Assembly (NCBI RefSeq): GCF_963678635.1
Contig: NW_026970982.1
Location: 64,001-128,000 of the forward strand
Length of the DNA stretch: 64,000 nt
DNA from: Symsagittifera roscoffensis
Taxonomy: Eukaryota; Xenacoelomorpha; Acoela; Convolutidae
Reading direction: 5' to 3'
The stretch's first letter is position 1. The number at the start of each line of letters is the position of its first letter. The notes beneath the pieces are model-generated. The model ran no database searches. It was not told the DNA's origin and saw nothing but the letters and a program-made list of their open reading frames with translations. Of this stretch, positions 9,640 to 20,831 are shown one piece after another. The translations under genes and the position numbers were made by a program.

Positions 9640-11690
9640 TTAAAAAAGCTCGAAGATTTGGCTGCAAGGCAGGATCGACCAGTAGGTCAGAAAACTAAGA
9701 GATCAGTGACAACCTTTGATAACAAAGAGTTACCATATTGGATTCAGCAGTTTTTGTCAATGAGACCAAAACATCCGGTCAGAGATATTTTCAATGACAG
9801 ACACTTTCTCGCTGCTATTGACATCTTCTTTTCAGATCTCAACTAGAGGAAAGACCTCAAGAACTTTGTGAGATCGAGGGCGCGACAAAAACCTACAGTA
9901 AATGGGTAAAACTTACACAAGGGAATTCAAAAAGCAAGAAAGTTTCTCAAGGTCAACGGGTTTCATGTCAACTTCACTTTTCATGCCGACAAATATCAGA
10001 CGAGGACTGCTGTAATGTAGCAGAAATAGTCTGGTTTTTTGAAAATTAATTTTTGAGGACGAAAACTGAGGCAGCACAGCAGGGTGTGAAAGTTTTCCTC
10101 TGCTACGTTGTTGATATAACAACGACAGTCGAAGGTGGCCCTGAGAAACTTCTTCCAGGCGCCACTGGAAATCATTCTCAGTTACAGTTAACTATTCAAT
10201 TTCTTGAGGTTCTAGATATAGAAATTAACATCGACAAGGACAGGACGGTGAGCTGTGGATGGTATCAAAGCCAATAGATACAGGTTACATCCTGAGTTTC
10301 AGGAGTTGTACCCCATTCAGTATAATGAACGTGTAATTGAAGGAACTGTACTCCGTCTCTTTCGGAGACGTCTACTTGGGAATGTTTTGATAAGGCAAAA
10401 ACTGTGAACAGTCTTCGGACAGACGGTTTCAAGAAATTTTTTGTCTCGGGTTGCGTCACGTGCCTTCGAAAAAATTATGGGGGAGAAAAAATATCAGGAG
10501 GAAAAGCGAAAAACTGTACCAGCCGCTCACTTTGGTCACATATGAGATTCAGAAAAATTAGCTCTATAATCAATGGCTCAATTGTCAGAGACTTGGTCTC
10601 TTGTGCTTTTTTAAAGTCAATCAGTCGGTCGGAGCAAATTTACGGTTTGCTCAGGACACGAATTTTTGAAAAGTTATAGCTGAAAGATTGAAAACACGGA
10701 TATAACCTCAAGTAATACCTGATAGTTTTTGTTAGACAGTGTACTTTCGATGCATTTTAGATGGATCAACCTAAAAATCACCTACTCGAACTTAGTCCGT
10801 TGAATTACGCTCACGGTTTCATGCCACTGACTTCAATCCTAGTTATGTGCTCAAGATACTTAAATAAGTCTGAAAATTTTTTGATGATAATTCTCAATTT
10901 TTTTTATCATACTCGGGAGTTTTTGGACCGTCAGATCAGTTATTAGGAAACTTTCCCAGTTCATCAGGATAGTAGTTCGCTCGACTCTCTCTCTCTCTCT
11001 TCCTCTCTTTCTGGACTGTCGTACCATCTATCAGGAACAACTTAACTCTACTCTAGAATGATACAGACAATATGCAAATAGCAATTTTGCTCCATTCCAA
11101 TTCCCAGCATTTATCCGCAAGTGAATATTAGGTTTTTTTTATTTCTGACCCTTTTGTTTGAGTTGATGCGGAGAACTTGAACGTGACAAAGCTCAATCGA
11201 AAACTTGAAAAACTCATTTCGAACCAAAGTCAATTTTCTGTGATATGAATGACAGTCACATATAGAGGTTTTCAACTAGCAATAAGGTTGAACCACCCAT
11301 GCTGATTTTTAATTATCAAGTTTTCCGTACTGAGAAAAATTGAAAAAAAAGTGCAACATATCACCGCCACACAAACAGTGTTTACGACGCTGAAGTTCAA
11401 AATAAGTTTGGCGTCGTTGAAATCAGCTTTTATGAGCAAACTAAGACCCAAAGTGGATACAAACAGGTTGTAATGGATGCAAAAACCCTATGTCGGCCAA
11501 GCGGCCAGAATTTTTCCCATTAGGGCTGAGGAGCATCGTAAAGCGGGTACTCCCATCATGTAACAAGATGGTTTGAGCTCGGAATTAATATGGAAGATCA
11601 ATGAAGTGAGCAGGCATCTAGTAAAATAAAGTTAATACCGTTACAAGAGTCGCATGTTAGGATGAAGAAGCCAGAACTCAACATTTGCGA
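9640..11690 (+). pseudogene. Penelope-like element relic 3, split by an LTR relic
   Basis: Partner of relic 2 in the tandem duplication, but with more of the 5' region: ELPYWIQQFLSMRPKHPVRD (near 9735) matches the main PLE ELPKWV..GPKHPVRD. It continues with the half PHD finger, FLCYVVDI, CGWYQ and, beyond the LTR relic at 10,515-11,260, the YVGQ-type endonuclease text near 11,490. It shares the RT A/B deletion of relic 2, so it is non-autonomous. Confidence 0.8.
10515..11260. mobile_element. Relic LTR related to the giant gypsy LTRs, copy B
   Basis: Duplicate of 7127-7915 with the same TGTACC...GTCACA ends. It is 43 bp shorter, chiefly through loss of CT repeats. Confidence 0.75.
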
Positions 11691-11989
11691 CGAATTGTGA
11701 AGCAGGGAAAAAATTTGAAAATTTACTTTCAAAATTGAAAAATTTACATTTATTATTGAAAAAAACCGACATGTTAGCGTGATAGTAAAATTCTGTTTGA
11801 AATTTTGATTGAGAGAAATTTGGAAGAAGAACAAACGTCTCAGAAACATTTCGACTGGAACTTTCAATTATGATTGCATAATATATGCTCTATAAATTTT
11901 TGATAGATTGTTTTATATGATTAATGAAATCATATCTTTTATGATTTTCGTAGTATTAGTTAGTTTTCAAATCCTGAAGATGCACTTAA

Positions 11990-12390
11990 AATGGGCAACA
12001 AGGTTTGTTTCTTCTCATTTTTACCGATAGCGTTATCTAAGTAAAATTTTTTGAGAAACATAGTCAAATGCTGTTGAAGGATCCTATAAAACTGCATGAA
12101 CAATTATTTTGGTATCAAAATCTTTTCGAATGCCTTCAACAACGTAGATAAGCAATTTTTGTGTTGAAAAATTTTCACAAAATCCAAGGTGACATGGAGT
12201 CATAATTTAATGTTTTTCTCATATGTTCTGTGATTTGAAATTTAAAGTTTTCGCAAAAATTTTGAAAAAACGCAAGGCTATCGAAATGTTCTAATGAGGA
12301 TTTTTTATGAGGATTTTTTTGGGTCATCTTTTTTGAACAACGGAGTTTTATTAGTTTTTTTTTCAACTCTGTGGTAAAAACGTTATTATC
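11990..12390 (-). pseudogene. LINE reverse transcriptase relic, copy B
   Basis: Diverged duplicate of the minus-strand RT relic at 8,660-9,060, with the same QFGF to AFDSVS region. Confidence 0.7.
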
Positions 12391-13915
12391 TATACTCTAT
12401 ACATGTATAGTAACAGAGTCCGCATGGTAATTATTGTCTTTGTTCACCTGTGGAAACTAAGATTGTAACTGCTTTCAATTCTCTTTTTAATTCTTTTTAA
12501 ATCCATTTTTTAACAATCCATTTTAGAATCTATTCTTTCTCTTGTTTTACTTTTTTGAACCCTAATTAGTAAATATACTGGCCTAAATGTAGGCCAAAGT
12601 GACTACCCAGGTAGAGCAGGAAATTGGTAATAGGAACCTCAAGAAGGAATTACTGCAGGCCCAAAGATGTCGGAGACACGGTTCAAAGAGGTGCAAAGCT
12701 AGCCAAACTTGCCTTTACTGTCTCGCGCACAAAGTTAACTGTGTAACCATAGTAGCCGGCCTTAGCGATAACTCACCTACGGTTTCAGACTTTGCTAATG
12801 TTTCGTGATTTTTAATGAATTTAAAAACTCATAAGTTTAAACCAATTGTTTTTTTTATCCCTAAAACCATCCTATCTGCAAAATTTCATTTTAAAAATAA
12901 AAAATTTGGTGCTCTTAAAAATCTTTTGTTTCGCTTCATAAATATTCTTAACCACTCAAGGTTTGTTTCTTCTCATTTTTACCGATAGCGTTATCTAAGT
13001 AAAATTTTTTGAGAAACATAGTCAAATGCTGTTGAAGGATCCTATAAAACTGCATGAACAATTATTTTGGTATCAATATCTTTTCGAATGCCTTCAACAA
13101 CGTAGATAAGCAATTTTTGTGTTGAAAAATTTTCACAAAATCCAAGGTGACATGGAGTCATAATTTAATGTTTTTCTCATATGTTCTGTGATTTGAAATT
13201 TAAAGTTTTCGCAAAAATTTTGAAAAACGCAAGGCTATCGAAATGTTCTAATGAGGATTTTTTATGAGGATTTTTTAGGGTCATCTTTTTTGAACAACGG
13301 AGTTTTATTAGTTTTTTTTTCAACTCTGTGGTAAAAACGTTACTATCTATACTCTATACATGTATAGTAACAGAGTCCGCATGGTAATTATTGTCTTTGT
13401 CCACCTGTGGAAACTCAGATTGTAACTGCTTTCAATTCTCTTTTTAGTTCTTTTTAAATCCATATTTTAACAATCCATTTTAGAATCTATTCTTTCTCTT
13501 GTTTTACTTTTTTGAACCCTAATTAGTGAATATACTGGCCTAAATGTAGGCCAAAGTGACTACCCAGGTAGAGCAGGAAATTGGTAATAGGAACCTCAAG
13601 AAGGAATTACTGCAGGCCCAAAGATGTCGGAGACACGGTTCAAAGAGGTGCAAAGCTAGCCAAACTTGCCTTTACTGTCTCGCGCACAAAGTTAACTGTG
13701 TAACCATAGTAGCCGGCCTTAGCGATAACTCATCTACGGTTTCAGATTTTGCTAATGTTTCGTGATTTTTAATGAATTTAAAAACTCATAAGTTTAAACC
13801 AATTGTTTTTTTTATCCCTAAAACCATCCTATCTGCAAACTTCATTTTAAAATTAAAAAATTTGGTGCTCTTAAAAATCTTTTGTTTCGCTTCATAAATA
13901 TTCTTAACCACTCAA
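12003..13915. repeat. ~957-bp tandem duplication (12,003-12,958 and 12,960-13,915)
   Basis: The two halves are almost identical at an offset of 957 bp (12,599 and 13,556). Each holds one LINE RT relic on the minus strand and one Cys-containing module on the plus strand. The join recreates the text CTCAAGGTTTGTTTC, so the second copy begins inside the LINE relic. This is a later event than the 3.39-kb duplication. Confidence 0.85.
12960..13340 (-). pseudogene. LINE reverse transcriptase relic, copy C
   Basis: Third copy of the QFGF to AFDSVS RT region, nearly identical to copy B. Confidence 0.7.
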
Positions 13916-15650
13916 GAATCTCCCAATTGTTTCATCAATCTAAACGTTAATATTAATGCAAAACGTTTTGATGGTTTTCACTTTTCTTTGTATGGTAATA
14001 ACACTTCCAATATTTTGCTCGCTCAGGACACCTCCCATGCACTAGCATAGGCTATAGAGTGTCCGGTCCTCACCATATGTATAAACATAGGGAATAGATT
14101 TCCCAAAGTATTAAGATATGGAATAGGTTTCCCAATGTATTAAGATAGCAGGTTTCAAATGGTAAGCTTCAGATTGTAAGTTTTTTTCGTCGCCCGAGTT
14201 TTCCATGTATTAGCATAGTGTATAGAATTTTCTATGTATCAGAAATTCACTGTAGGGAAATAAGAACTCATTAAGATAGGGAATAGGTTTCCTAATATGT
14301 TAAAATAGGGAATGGTTGATAAGTTTAAGAAAGTTTTTCGAAATTTTTTCTCAAATTTACTTACAAAATTGAAAATGAAAGTTTTTGATTAGTAAAATTC
14401 AGATGGTAGGTTTCAGAAAGTTTTTTTGGAAATTTTTAAGTTTCACTGGCCAAGAAATTTTTATCTTGAAAAAACATTTTTGTTTTGAAAAATCGTAAAA
14501 AAATTTAGATGGTAAGTTTCAAATGGTAAGATTTGACGGAAATGAGGTTTCAATTTAGAGTATGAGATCGTAAACTAATATATAACACAACTTTTTTTTC
14601 TCGAAAGAGTCTTTTAAATAATTATTTCGTCTTATTTATTTTACCTCAGGTTATATGGGGAAAAATGTCAAGAGAGGATTATCTTTGACAGGTTAATTAT
14701 TCCACTCCACGGGATATCAGGCTAATCTTGAAAGTTCCTCATGGTTGATTACTTTTATATCCCACTTAATTTTTTATTCCCCAGGTTATTTGGAGAACGG
14801 ATGACAGCTCCATTATACTTATTAATTTTATGACTATTTTATCTTTTTTCACATAATCATCCGATGATCATATGACAGACGTATTTTAGCAGTTCCCCAA
14901 AGAGTTAATGAAGCGTTAATAACTTTCTTGAGAGATTAAAAACTTCAATTTTCATAAAGAATTGAAATACATCCAATCAAAATTGCATGAACTTTTCATT
15001 GGAACTAAGATAAAAACAAGCAAAATTTTTAAGTTTCGACCAAACAGGTGTTTTTTTCTAGTTCTTATTTTTAACTCAACTGGTTTATTTATTCTGTCAT
15101 ATTTCTTGCTACGATTAATTTCAGTTCTTATTTTATCACTTTGTCTTTAATCTTATAAAAATTTCTGAAGTTTTCCAAAAATTATCATCCAAATTTGTCA
15201 GTTGCTCAACTCTGGTAAAAGTTTACACTGCAAAAGATATAGTTTTGTACTTTTTTGTGTCTGATTATTTTGTTGGAAAGTGTTTCTATCTTTCTCAGAG
15301 TAAATTTTTAAAAAAATTGTTTAATTTGTAAGAAGTTGGCTACAATTTTCGTAAATTTAATTATTTTATCGTTATTCTTTTTTCCATTTTGGGATTACAA
15401 CATCCATATTCCATCATCATTCACCCTGTTTCTCACCAAAAAGATAGTTGCTAGGATGTTTTTCGTAACAAACATAGGGATTTAAAGAGTTGAATTACAT
15501 AAAAAAATAACGATTTACTATATCGTATAGTAATTTTAAAGCAAAAAATTACACTCAATAACAAAAAATGCATTTTACATAAAATTACTGATACAATTCA
15601 AAACTTGTAAATCATAAACTTTTGGAACAATATTAAAAGAAGAAATGTTG
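13916..15650. other. Non-coding with simple tandem text; no gene
   Basis: Between about 14,080 and 14,300 the phrase ATTAAGATAGGGAATAGG(T)TTCC recurs imperfectly at least three times, and ATGGTAAG(C/T)TT recurs to 14,530. The remainder is AT-rich with no supportable frame. Confidence 0.5.
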
Positions 15651-15677
15651 AATAAATTGCGTAAAATCCACACAAAT

Positions 15678-15963
15678 TATCAGTTTTTTGTAGTTTTCAA
15701 GGAACCATTCGTCGATACTTTTTTGTCAAAAAGGGTAAGTTGATCTCGTTCTACCCAACGAATCAGCAAAGTAGAAGCTTTTATCGAGTCGAGCAATCAT
15801 GAACCAGTGTTCTCCTTTATCATTGCTTGGGGCTGTCTTATAAATTAATTTTAAAAAAGTATTTTGTTAGTTGAGGTACTGTATCAGAAGGGTATGATCC
15901 CATTTACTTGAACTTGAGCTCAGGAACGTTTTCAATAACTTGCAGAAGTAAAAAATTATCCAT
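15678..15963 (-). pseudogene. Polinton adenain-like cysteine protease, relic
   Basis: The minus-strand reading contains GEHWFMIARLD (His of the catalytic triad) and SFYFADSLGRTRSTYPFL (Asp region and following conserved SLG). This matches the adenovirus-protease-like C5 family used by Polintons to mature their capsids. At least two in-frame stops interrupt it, and the catalytic Cys region toward the C-terminus is not seen. It follows the capsid genes, as in many Polintons. Confidence 0.65.
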
Positions 15964-16050
15964 CTTTGCAATTGTACGCTAATATACATCTAAAAAAAGA
16001 AATTGATAGTTTGATAGTGTACTTTAGGATAAAAAAAGAAAGATTAATGA

Positions 16051-16257
16051 CTAACATTTAAGAATTGAATGAACAAAGTCCCATACACAAGCCTTATGTA
16101 GTGGGCAAAGGTTATTGAATACTGTTTTAGAGTCTAGATTGAAGAAATGTCTCGGATGTTCAAGTAAACAGCCTTCCTTCTCTGTTTTTTCCGGAGCTTT
16201 AGCCCTGAAGAAAAATGAAATAGATAGTACAGAGACAATAACGATGGAAAGTCCCAA
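16051..16257 (-). CDS. Small hypothetical ORF in the Polinton relic
   Basis: A 68-codon frame between the major capsid and protease relics. The N-terminal ~18 residues (GLSIVIVSVLSISFFF) form a hydrophobic, membrane-like segment, followed by a charged stretch and a Cys-containing tail. I do not recognise it. Its position suggests a small Polinton accessory protein or remnant. Confidence 0.35.
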   Translation of the reverse strand: MGLSIVIVSVLSISFFFRAKAPEKTEKEGCLLEHPRHFFNLDSKTVFNNLCPLHKACVWDFVHSILKC

Positions 16258-16339
16258 AAAAGTTACAATACTTTTATAGGAACCTGAAAACTCAAAATAA
16301 ATATATTTTAAGCGACTGTTACGAAATTGTCAATTTGCA

Positions 16340-17458
16340 TGTTTGATAGTCTGTAATGAAGTCAAGTCGAAAACTAGAATATAGTGATTTCAAAAATCTT
16401 CCATTGGAAAAGCTGGAAAATCTTCCTTAGGCTGCTTTGCTTTCATTGTTGTAACATAAGGGCGACAATGAGAAACTGTATCTAATGAATTAATTGCTCT
16501 TCTGCCCCGAATAATTCAAGCTCTCTCAATTGAAATTGTTGATAATTGAAAATATTTTCATAAAAAGATCCCACAACAGCTAAATTTTCACTCATTGCAA
16601 CAGCTGTTCTTCTGATAAGGGCATTATTGAAATTATTTTGCTGAATAAAATAGTTTTGACGAGATGGAACGATAAAGGTTCTTGCTATAGTTTCAATTTA
16701 ATTGTAATGAGCTGGTTCCCTTTCCAGACCCCATTGCAAGTATCGATGATTAGGTTCAGCTACTAAAATTTTTCTAGTAAACAGCGAACAATCAGCAATT
16801 TTCAGACTAACATTTGGATTATCAGACAGCATGTAAAAATTAGGTCAAGCTCGAATTAAATTATTTCGAACTTTGGTTTTTGGTAGTAAAAGTTTTTCTT
16901 AAGTAAACAAATCAATGGCTAGCCTGTCATAAAGGGAAAAAGTTCTCCCTGATCCTAATTAATTTGCTCTATCAGTGAACGGATACATATCAAGCGCTTC
17001 TGGATATTCTTCAAAGCTATATCCATGACAAGAAAATTTTCCTTTTTTACCCAGTGCCGACGAGTTGAATTCGTTCGATATTTGCTCTTTATGAGGATAT
17101 ATTCCATTGGCATTGTAAACCATTATATCATTAAAATAAACTTGACAATTGGAGAATATAGAATGTAGTAGATTGTTTTCATAAGTTTTTAAGAGTAAGT
17201 TTCTGGTTTCTCATCTGAGTCTTCCTCCGAAATCGCTTTATGTTCTGCTTTTTCTTTTTCGAAAGCATCAAACAACCTTCCTCTGAATAATTGAAGCTTT
17301 AAACTGAGGTGGATATCACGCATATCCAAATAAAGATTACAGTCCGTCTCGAATTCAAACTCAATACTACTTTCAACTACAGAAAAACTGTGAAATACTT
17401 CTTGTGTGTAAGATGAAATAATTATTTCCAAAACGAGTACTTTTTCAAAAGTCTCCAA
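16340..17458 (-). pseudogene. Polinton major capsid protein (double jelly-roll), relic
   Basis: The first ~89 codons are open and include SSIEFEFETDCNLYLDMRDI. Beyond the first stop, broken frames continue with NLLHSIFSNCQVYFNDIMVY, YPHKEQISNEFNSS, GYSFEEYPEALDMYPFTDRA, NPNVSLKIADCSLF, EPNHRYLQWGLERE and FYENIFNYQQFQLRELELF. These match the Polinton hexon-like major capsid family, which would form the virion shell. Several stops and frameshifts show it is inactive. Assignment is by recognition of the family, without a database search. Confidence 0.75.
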
Positions 17459-17519
17459 AGAAAAATTTGTAAAAGCTCCTTACCAGAAATGACTACTTTG
17501 ATTTACACTCATTTTGTTT

Positions 17520-17881
17520 TGTCAAAAATGTCTTTGCGAGAGCGACTGATTTTTGAACTACTTTTTCCAGAAAATTTTTTTCTAATTCTACGCTTGGTTT
17601 TCTTTTTTCCATCTCCCAACTGTTTTCGATAAGTTTTTGTTCCAACATTTGTTGCAAATATTATGATTTTTTTCATCCACTGACAATTTCTCCAATCTCT
17701 GCAGCAGCATTTTCAAATAAATCTGCTCCAAGTCTTTTTGCAGCTGAGACTATATGTTTTTAATAAAGGGAATCGCAGTTCTCAAAAGAGTTTGTGCAAG
17801 AGCACCAAAACCGCTTCCACGCTGTCTTGCATGTCGACGAAAATAGGAAAAGTAGCTGAGCTTTGAGCAACCATTTCGCAT
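17520..17881 (-). pseudogene. Polinton small basic capsid-associated protein, relic
   Basis: Starts MRNGCSKLSYFSYFRRHARQ and runs through GSGFGALAQTLLRTAIPFIK. After a frameshift it continues as AAKRLGADLFENAAAEIGE and a Lys/Arg-rich tail (KKKTKRRIRKKF). I associate this arrangement with a small protein that accompanies the capsid genes in Polintons (pVI/pX-like). The exact function is uncertain. Confidence 0.5.
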
Positions 17882-17899
17882 GAAGAATAAAAAAAAATT

Positions 17900-18716
17900 G
17901 TTATCAAAAATCTTGCGAAACAAGATAACAACTCGTGTAATTCTTACGGACACAAAAATAAAATTTTCACCTGTACTTTCCTTAAGTTCTAGTTTAACGC
18001 TGTGGAAAGCGTTTTAAATAATTTTTTCAATTGTAGACTCGTAAAGGATTGATAACTCATGTACTGTCCTGTAGATATTATGTCTCCATTTTTTACTTTG
18101 GAAATGAAAAGAATACAACGCAGTAAAATAGTTTTTTGTATCGGCTACTATATTATATTTAATAATATCACTATAAATCACTGGGGAATGTAATCTTATA
18201 CCGTCGTAAGAATACTGACGGTATAGTGGTCCTTTTTTTCATTATAACCACAGTCTGATTTTGTTCTAAATCATAAACAAAAATGAGACTCAAATCAGCA
18301 CTTTGAATTATTAACACTGATTGATCCTCAAGTTATTGAATGGAAACTTTTTGCGTAATCTTATCTATTCATTCGCAAATTCCGTTATTTTCATAATTTT
18401 GTGCTCCTATACGTTTTTGGGACTTGTTCATTCATGGTTACAACTATATCAACAATACTTGGGTACAATTCAGGTTCAATATGCATCGGTTGAATTTTTC
18501 ATTTTTTCTCAGTAATTTTTCCCTCAGTAACGTTTTGGTACAATGAAGGATACAAGATTTCTGAAATTGCAACTTCTCATTCTCCTCTAAGATGTATTTT
18601 TTTCCGTAGAAAATTTGAAAAGGAGCTAAGACTATTATTCGGATAACAATTAAAGAAGCATTAGAAACTAGCTCAATAGTAAAACAATCCATGACAACTG
18701 ATCGATAAAAATTCAA
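17900..18716 (-). pseudogene. Probable Polinton minor capsid (penton-like) protein, relic
   Basis: The frame starts near 18,716. It contains MDCFTIELVSNASL (resembling the start of Polinton minor capsid proteins), KNEKFNRCILNLNC, YPSIVDIVVTMNEQV and, at the C-terminal end, SVRITRVVILFRK. Multiple frameshifts break it. It lies between integrase and major capsid on the same strand, which fits the Polinton virion module. A different virion protein is possible. Confidence 0.5.
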
Positions 18717-18741
18717 TTTAAAAAATGACTTACTACTTATT

Positions 18742-19690
18742 TCAACGTTTTATTAGCTCTTTCTTACAAAATTTTTCCTGAATTCTTTCTTTTTTGTGAT
18801 CTTTGATGATGTATGTTGGTGGTTTTATTGTAGATATTGTCGAAATTTCACAAAATTTATCTGTATACTGTGGCTTGTATCCTTTTCGGAACAAAGTATC
18901 CTTTTTCGACATTTTAACTCTAGATCCATTTTCGAATTTTGGTTTAGTAGATTTCATGAACGATTTTTTATACAAAATTGATAAAAATTCACTATTTTTC
19001 ACATCTCTGGGAGATTTTCCAATTGATCGATATTTTTTGCAACAGATCAATGAGGAAACAAATTGCTGCAATTTGCGAACAAATTTTTTAGCATGATCTT
19101 CAATTTAACAATATTTTATGTGTTTTAAAGACTGAATTACTCTCTCTGCAAATGCAGCTTTTGTTTCACTCATTGTTGAGTAATTTTCAATGTCTTTCTC
19201 CTGGCAAACTTTTTTAAAAGTTCCCCCATATTCTGTTCCTTTATCAACCCAAATTTTTCAGGAGTGTTTTTTCGAGAAATTGTTTTTCTGAAAAGAAAGC
19301 TAGTGAAGTGTCTTTGACATACTCTGTTTTCATTGTTTGCACTCTGAAAAATCTCGAAAAAATATCTACAGCAAATAATAAATAATTGACTCCATTGTTT
19401 TGACTAGCTAACTTGTCTAGAAAAGCCAAGTTCAAACAACAGATTTCATTGATATATTTAGAAAAAGCTTGAAGTCTTCGGAAACGCCTGATTGCTGGAC
19501 CAAGTTTTGTATTTGATATCTTGGTTTGTAAAAATTTTCTTCTTTCTTTTTGATAAACCACTCGCTTTACTCAAGTTTTGAATAGAACCGTACGCAGCTC
19601 TGCTGCTAGAACACAATCTGTTTAGTCTTACCTTTTCAGATTTTGAAAGGGATTCAAGTTCTTCTGTCTTTTGCTTTGGCATTCTTGTTA
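18742..19690 (-). pseudogene. Polinton-type DDE integrase, relic
   Basis: Begins MPKQKTEELESLSKSEKVR. The catalytic core has LAFLDKLASQNNGVNYLLFA with VDIFSRF (first Asp), WVDKGTEYGGTF (second Asp, near 19,240) and SETKAAFAERVIQSLKHI (Glu, near 19,150). The C-terminal domain contains GKSPRDVKNSEFLSILYKK, PKFENGSRVKMSK and FRKGYKPQYTDKFCEIS. This is the transposon-derived integrase family found in Polintons. Frameshifts separate the blocks, so it is not functional as it stands. Confidence 0.75.
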
Positions 19691-20230
19691 ATTACAAGTT
19701 TAGGAGGAAGTTGAGTTGCTTCCAAAATAGTAAAGTAAATATCTGGAAAATCGGTGCTTTTTGCTTTTGTGCACACAGAAGTTCTACAATAGATTCTTTT
19801 GTTTCTCGATTGTCTAATATACTTTTGTCTGAATGGCTGAATTTAAATCTAGGAGAATTCAAAATTAAATCAATAAAGTGCTTCTTGTTACTCGTTTTCA
19901 GCCTCGCATTTACAGCACTGTAAACAGAATCAAAATTTTTTGGTACAACCTCTCTTCTTGCGTTTGCCCTAAGTTTTGTTTTCTTGGAAGCGTACTTTGA
20001 GATTGTTAATCTGAGTACCGAATTGAAAAAAACTGTTCCATACTATGTCAATCGTTTAATGACAAAAAGGAAGATGATAGATATCAATTGTAACCCTTTA
20101 GTTGAACTAAAAATAATTCTTCTTTTGTGTAGAGGCTATTTTTTTGTGTTAGTTCTGAAATTTTTTGATATTTTACTACGTCTTCTTCTCTAAGCTCTCC
20201 TCTTAATAGGTTAACTATCTACTCGCTCAG
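19690..20230 (-). pseudogene. Unidentified decayed ORF upstream of the integrase
   Basis: Broken minus-strand frames read LYTKEELFLVQLKGYN, KTKLRANARREVVPKNFDSV, YSAVNARLKTSNKKHFIDLI and NSPRFKFSHSDKSILDNR. Together they suggest a basic protein of at least 150 residues. I do not know its function. Its strand and adjacency suggest it belongs to the Polinton. Confidence 0.4.
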
Positions 20231-20831
20231 AAACTGAATGAAATCTTTTAGACGATTGAGAATGAATTGTTTTCGAAGCCTTAGGGAAACTTTTTGAAAT
20301 ATTGGGAGAATAGAGACGTATTGTGTTTTCATCGTCCAACAATTTTGTCTCTATTCAAGTTGGTTGATAAAATTTTGTTGGAGCTGAACCGCTATTAGAG
20401 CAAAACCTATGTGAATCAACTTTTTTTGGGGTTAAATCAGTAAGTAAATGAAGATAAGGAACCGATGTTGCATCGTGATACCACTCTTTTGAGATCTCTA
20501 TTCTTCTCTATTCTCCCAATATCAATAAGAATTTTTTAAAATTGTTAATTCAAACGTTTTCGTACATTTTGTGCATCGTCAGGATATAAAATTTTTTATT
20601 TACAATAAAATGATCAAAGATCATGTATGAAATTCAAAAAGAACATGTTAGAAATTTTTAACCAATCACATTCTTACATCTGATATTACGTAATCATTAT
20701 TTCATCGATTATGACAATTTCCATACTTTTTTGTTACTTGAGTCATAATTTTTCGATTTGATGTTTTATCCTAACTGACATGTCAGTTTATTTTTTCAAA
20801 AATTGCAATTTTAGTCATGTTTAAACATGTA
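20231..20831. other. Non-coding gap between Polinton relic and PLE
   Basis: AT-rich. The text TTCTCCCAATAT occurs twice (near 20,305 inverted and near 20,510). No gene is supported. The right Polinton boundary is probably here. Confidence 0.4.

Larger units (their letters stand above)
9822..12808. repeat. 3.39-kb tandem duplication, copy B
   Basis: Partner of 6,434-9,480. The offset is 3,388 bp at the start and drifts with small indels (for example the shorter CT tract) further on. Confidence 0.85.
15650..20300 (-). mobile_element. Decayed Polinton/Maverick element
   Basis: Five consecutive minus-strand reading blocks fit Polinton genes: integrase (about 19.69-18.74 kb), probable minor capsid (18.72-17.9), small basic protein (17.88-17.5), major capsid (17.46-16.34) and adenain-like protease (15.96-15.68). 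All are interrupted by stops or frameshifts. The protein-primed DNA polymerase B and packaging ATPase expected of a 15-20 kb Polinton were not found, and terminal inverted repeats could not be established. It is therefore a truncated relic, probably cut by the PLE on its right. Confidence 0.75.

Noticed and set aside
18198-18236. Short inverted repeat TATACCGTC...GACGGTATA
   Set aside because: A 9-bp arm in decayed Polinton coding sequence. Likely chance; no second copy was noticed.
15650-20300. Protein-primed DNA polymerase B and packaging ATPase of the Polinton
   Set aside because: Looked for and not found in the interval. The element is truncated or those genes lie outside the recognisable part.
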